NCBI RefSeq assembly: GCF_013283785.1
Contig: NZ_JABCPZ010000082.1
Coordinates: 1 to 41,818 of the forward strand
From: Nonomuraea antri
GTDB taxonomy: Bacteria > Actinomycetota > Actinomycetes > Streptosporangiales > Streptosporangiaceae
Direction of reading: 5' to 3'
Length of the DNA stretch: 41,818 nt
Of the stretch, positions 39,360-41,818 are shown one piece after another. Under the pieces are notes generated by a model, which ran no database searches, was not told where the DNA came from, and saw only the letters and a program-made list of their open reading frames with translations. The position numbers and the translations under genes were made by a program. Every line of letters begins with the position of its first letter. Position 1 is the stretch's first letter.

Positions 39360-39494
39360 TTAGGTCTGGTGATGGCTGTTGCGGCGTAACGGTTTCAGCC
39401 TTCGATGGCAGGTGGGACATGCGCCGGTCCAGGTCGCGAGTAGCAGTTGTAACTCGCGGATGACCTTGTAGAGGGTCAGGCCGGCGCAGCCGCT
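39360..39494 (-). other. IS701 transposase tail in the -1 frame
   Basis: The frame one base back from the end of the transposase encodes 44 residues with no separate start: SGCAGLTLYKVIRELQLLLA then TWTGACPTCHRR and a basic end. This wording is what intact IS701-type transposases have as their C-terminus. It is joined to the main frame at the heptamer C-CCA-AAA (39494-39500). Its TAA lies inside the terminal inverted repeat. Confidence 0.75.
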
Positions 39495-40717
39495 TTTGGG
39501 TCGAGTCGCAGCATGGTGATGAACAGGTGCGCGGCGGTGACGAGGGTCACGTGGCGATGCCAGCCGGTCCAAAACCGGCCCTCGAAGTGGTCCAGTCCCA
39601 GGCCGGTCTTCAACTCGCGGTAGTCGTGCTCGATCCGCCAGCGGATCTTGCCCAGGCGGATCAGATCGGCTCGGCCGGTGTCGGCGGGCAGGCTGGACAG
39701 CCAATACTTGACCGGCTCGCTCTCGTCGTCGGGCCACTGCGCGATCAGCCACCGCTCAGGCAGGGCGCCGTCGCTGTCGCGGGCGATGCGGTGTCCGGCA
39801 GGGCGCACGCGCAGGAAGACGAACTGCGAGCTCATCTCACCCTTGGAGCCTTCGCGCCAGGTGAGCGTGGCCGCTGAGTCGCGGCCGGCAGCCCGGACGT
39901 GGCCGGCCAAGCTGACGGCGGTGTCCGGGTAGCGCAGACCGGTGCGGGTTGGAGGCCGGCCTCGGCCGGACCAGACCCGCGGCACCGCAACCACATCCGC
40001 AGCGTGTGCGAGGGCGTCGCCTTTGACCTGCACGATGTAGCCGATCCCGCGCTCGTCCAGGGCGCCGCGGAACTGACTGCTGTCGCCGTAGCCGGCATCG
40101 GCTACCACCACCGGCGGGCACAGCCCTTGCTCGATCAACGCATCGAGCATCTCCACCGCCATCATCCACTTCGGACGATGCCGCTCCGCGCCCGGAATCC
40201 CGCAACGGTTGCGTCGCGCGGCCACGTCCGAGCGCGTGGTGGCATCACTCGCCTCGTCATCCCATGACGTCGGCACGAACAGCCGCCAATCGAGTGGACT
40301 TGAGGCGGTGTCGGTGACCGCATGGACACTCACCCCGATCTGACAGTTCGCCACTTTTCCCAGGGTGCCGGAGTACTGTCGCGCCACACACGGTGACCTC
40401 GTGCCGTCCTTCGGGAAACCGGTGTCGTCGACCACCCAGGCCACCGGCTCCACGAGGTCGATGGCCCGCCGGGCCAGCCTGAACCGCACCGCGCGGGTGT
40501 CCCACGTCGACGTGGTCACGAACTGCTGCAACCCCTGATGGTCCACCCCGAGCCGTTCGGCCATCGGCTGCATCGACTTACGCCGCCCGTCCAGCAACAA
40601 CCCACGCAGGTACGTCACCCCTTTGGCCCGCTGATCCGAGCGGGCCATGGGCGCGAACATCTCCGCGGCGAACGCCTCGAGGCGTTGCCGCACCACCGAA
40701 AGCTCATGAGGAGTCAC
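39476..40717 (-). CDS. IS701-family transposase
   Basis: The 413-residue DDE transposase has VAWVVDDTGFPKDGTRSPCV (first Asp near 97-98), RHRPKWMMAVEMLDALIEQG, PVVVADAGYGDSSQFRGALD (second Asp), and IRWRIEHDYRELKTGLGLDH followed by FEGR (catalytic Glu). It starts with GTG at 40717 and stops with TGA shortly after DPKAAAPA. The usual family C-terminus continues in the -1 frame, so the full protein may need a ribosomal frameshift, or a one-base deletion may have shortened it. With perfect ends and an intact catalytic core it could still be mobile. Confidence 0.9.
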   Translation of the reverse strand: MTPHELSVVRQRLEAFAAEMFAPMARSDQRAKGVTYLRGLLLDGRRKSMQPMAERLGVDHQGLQQFVTTSTWDTRAVRFRLARRAIDLVEPVAWVVDDTGFPKDGTRSPCVARQYSGTLGKVANCQIGVSVHAVTDTASSPLDWRLFVPTSWDDEASDATTRSDVAARRNRCGIPGAERHRPKWMMAVEMLDALIEQGLCPPVVVADAGYGDSSQFRGALDERGIGYIVQVKGDALAHAADVVAVPRVWSGRGRPPTRTGLRYPDTAVSLAGHVRAAGRDSAATLTWREGSKGEMSSQFVFLRVRPAGHRIARDSDGALPERWLIAQWPDDESEPVKYWLSSLPADTGRADLIRLGKIRWRIEHDYRELKTGLGLDHFEGRFWTGWHRHVTLVTAAHLFITMLRLDPKAAAPA

Positions 40718-40785
40718 CGCAGCATGAAACTACCCACACCGTCACAGCGACGCCACGACACGCCGACCTAACAAAGCACTACTAG

Positions 40786-41692
40786 GACCTGTCTTCAAAG
40801 GTGATCTAGATGGGGGATCATCGTGAGGTGATCCGGCGTCATGAGCTCAGTGATGAAGAGTGGGAGCGGTTGCGGCCGTTTCTCCCGGCAGCGCGGTTGG
40901 GACGTCCGCGAGAGGACGACCGGCGGGTGCTGAACGGGATCGTGTGGAAGATCCGTACCGGGGTGGCCTGGCGGGATGTGCCGCCGCGGTACGGATCTTG
41001 ACAGAGCTTGTACACCCGGTTTCGGCGCTGGGCGCTGGATGGCACGTTCACCGCGATGCTGCAGGCTGTGCAGGCCCAGGCCGATGCGCGCGGGGACATC
41101 GATTGGCTGGTGGCGGTGGACTCCACCATCGTGCGGGCGCACCAGCACGCGGCCGGCGCCCGAAAAGGGGGCTCCGGGCAGGGGCGGAGCCGGATCACGC
41201 CCTCGGCCGATCCCGCGGCGGGCTGACCAGCAAGATCCACCTGGCCTGCGACGAAGCCGGACGGCCGCTGGCGTTCTGCCTGAGCGGCGGCAACGTCAAC
41301 GACTGCACCCGCCTGGAGCAGGTCCTGGCCGCCATCCGAGTCCCCCGCTCAGGGTCGGGCCGCCCGCGCGTGCGGCCCGATCACCTGGTGGCCGACAAGG
41401 GTTACAGCACCGGCAAGATCCGCGCCTACCTGCGCCAGCGGGGCATCGCCCACACCATTCCCGAACGCAGTGATCAGATCGCCGCACGCAAACGGCGTGG
41501 TTCCCGCGGCGGACGTCCGCCCCGCTTCGACCGGACCCTCTACAAGCGCCGCAACGTCGTCGAACGCTGCTTCAACCGGCTCAAGCAGTTCCGCGGCCTG
41601 GCCACCCGCTACGACAAGACCGCAAGCTCCTACACCGCCGTGGTCACCATCGCCTGCATCCTGCAATGGCTGTGATCATTTGAAGACAGGTC
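40786..41692 (+). mobile_element. IS5-family (IS427-like) insertion sequence, 907 bp
   Basis: Inverted repeats GACCTGTCTTCAAA (40786-40799) and TTTGAAGACAGGTC (41679-41692) match perfectly over 14 bp. CTAG flanks both ends (40782-40785 and 41693-41696). The left CTAG is also the right flank of the IS701 element. Confidence 0.88.
40810..41675 (+). pseudogene. IS5-family transposase with premature TGA and a -1 frame change
   Basis: The first half reads HELSDEEWERLRPFLPAARL, GIVWKIRTGVAWRDVPPRYG and then stops with TGA at 40999. The same frame continues with QSLYTRFRRWALDGTFTAML, LVAVDSTIVRAHQHAAGARK and ends at 41226. A tryptophan usually stands at this stop, so TGG to TGA is the likely change. 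The second half is in the -1 frame: RSRGGLTSKIHLACDEAGRP, DHLVADKGYSTGKIRAYLRQ, YKRRNVVERCFNRLKQFRGL and IACILQWL. Frame change near CGAAAAGGGGG (41161-41171) is normal for two-frame IS427-type elements. The stop codon probably makes this copy dependent on a transposase from elsewhere. Confidence 0.87.
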
Positions 41693-41696
41693 CTAG

Positions 41697-41818
41697 TACT
41701 ACAACCTGATTTCGTGATGATCGGTCAATAGAGTGTGGATCGTGCTTACTTCTCACGATCTTCAGGCTTGGGTGGCGGGACTGGATGCGCTGTTCGCGCG
41801 GGTTGCTGGTCGTTTCGG
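41697..41818 (+). mobile_element. Start of a second IS701-type insertion sequence (cut by window edge)
   Basis: The sequence directly after the CTAG at 41693-41696 begins TACTACAACCTGATTTCG and leads after 45 bp into the start of an IS701-like transposase gene. The other end is outside the window. Confidence 0.6.
41742..41818 (+). CDS. IS701-like transposase, N-terminal fragment at window edge
   Basis: The visible start reads LTSHDLQAWVAGLDALFARV then AGRF. This is the typical N-terminus of one group of IS701 transposases, and differs from the transposase of the element at 39350. GTG 41742 or GTG 41733 could be the start. The 65 bp between the IS5-family transposase and this start hold only element ends. 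Confidence 0.6.
   Translation, partial: MLTSHDLQAWVAGLDALFARVAGRF

Larger units (their letters stand above)
39350..40781 (-). mobile_element. IS701-family insertion sequence, 1432 bp, with perfect ends
   Basis: The terminal inverted repeats TAGTGCTTTGTTAGGTC (39350-39366 and, inverted, 40765-40781) match over 17 of 17 bp. CTAG lies directly outside both ends (39346-39349 and 40782-40785), which fits the 4-bp target duplication of this family. One transposase gene fills the element. Confidence 0.92.

Overview
The window is very GC-rich actinobacterial DNA. The gene content fits the Streptosporangiales, for example a Nonomuraea-like genome. That placement is inferred from composition and gene order, not from a marker gene. 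The core of the window is a complete Pup-proteasome locus, read mostly on the minus strand from right to left: trmI (31325-32176), mpa/arc (29357-31120), dop (22943-24457), pup (22109-22318), prcB and prcA (14806-16525), pafA (12597-13955), pafB and pafC (6266-8213), a small membrane protein, tatA, tatC, a YegS-type lipid kinase and helY (1080-3803). Pup is ligated to proteins by PafA, removed by Dop, and delivers substrates to the Mpa ATPase and the PrcAB core. PafB and PafC are WYL regulators of the DNA-damage response. The trmI-mpa-dop-pup-prcBA-pafA-pafBC-tatAC-helY order follows the mycobacterial locus.

What sets this copy apart is the amount of other material between the core genes. HypF, a PLP-dependent ammonia-lyase-like enzyme and a membrane acyltransferase lie between mpa and dop. 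A four-TM membrane protein on the plus strand sits between dop and pup. A sugar-type ABC importer operon and a DinB2-type polymerase (plus strand, 16697-21895) split pup from prcBA. A secreted protein of unknown function lies between prcA and pafA. Two FKBP-type lipoproteins, a COG2345 regulator with a DUF3291 gene, and a divergent DUF3866 gene lie between pafA and pafB. Hairpins mark the ends of several transcription units (near 1060, 11415, 12555, 14780, 22037 and 29326), so the locus is several units rather than one operon.

The left edge holds a partial TetR regulator and a secreted ricin-type lectin. To the right of trmI come a double-GNAT protein, a GAF-like protein, about 0.5 kb of non-coding DNA with an AT-rich inverted repeat and a 12-bp minisatellite, an RmlD-like reductase, and a gluconate module (FadR-type regulator, gluconokinase, GntP permease).

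From about 38.4 kb to the end the window is a pile-up of insertion sequences. It starts with a decayed IS982-like transposase. An IS701-family element with perfect ends follows, then an IS5-family element with a broken transposase, then the start of another IS701-type element. The last three abut at CTAG tetranucleotides.

The points most worth a second look are: Pup ending in Gly-Gly-Glu; a DinB2 with isoleucine at the steric-gate position; short repeats that carry the stop codon at the ends of three unrelated genes; the overlapping divergent promoters of pafB and the DUF3866 gene; and a slippery heptamer leading into the conserved tail of the IS701 transposase. No CRISPR array, tRNA or rRNA gene was seen.
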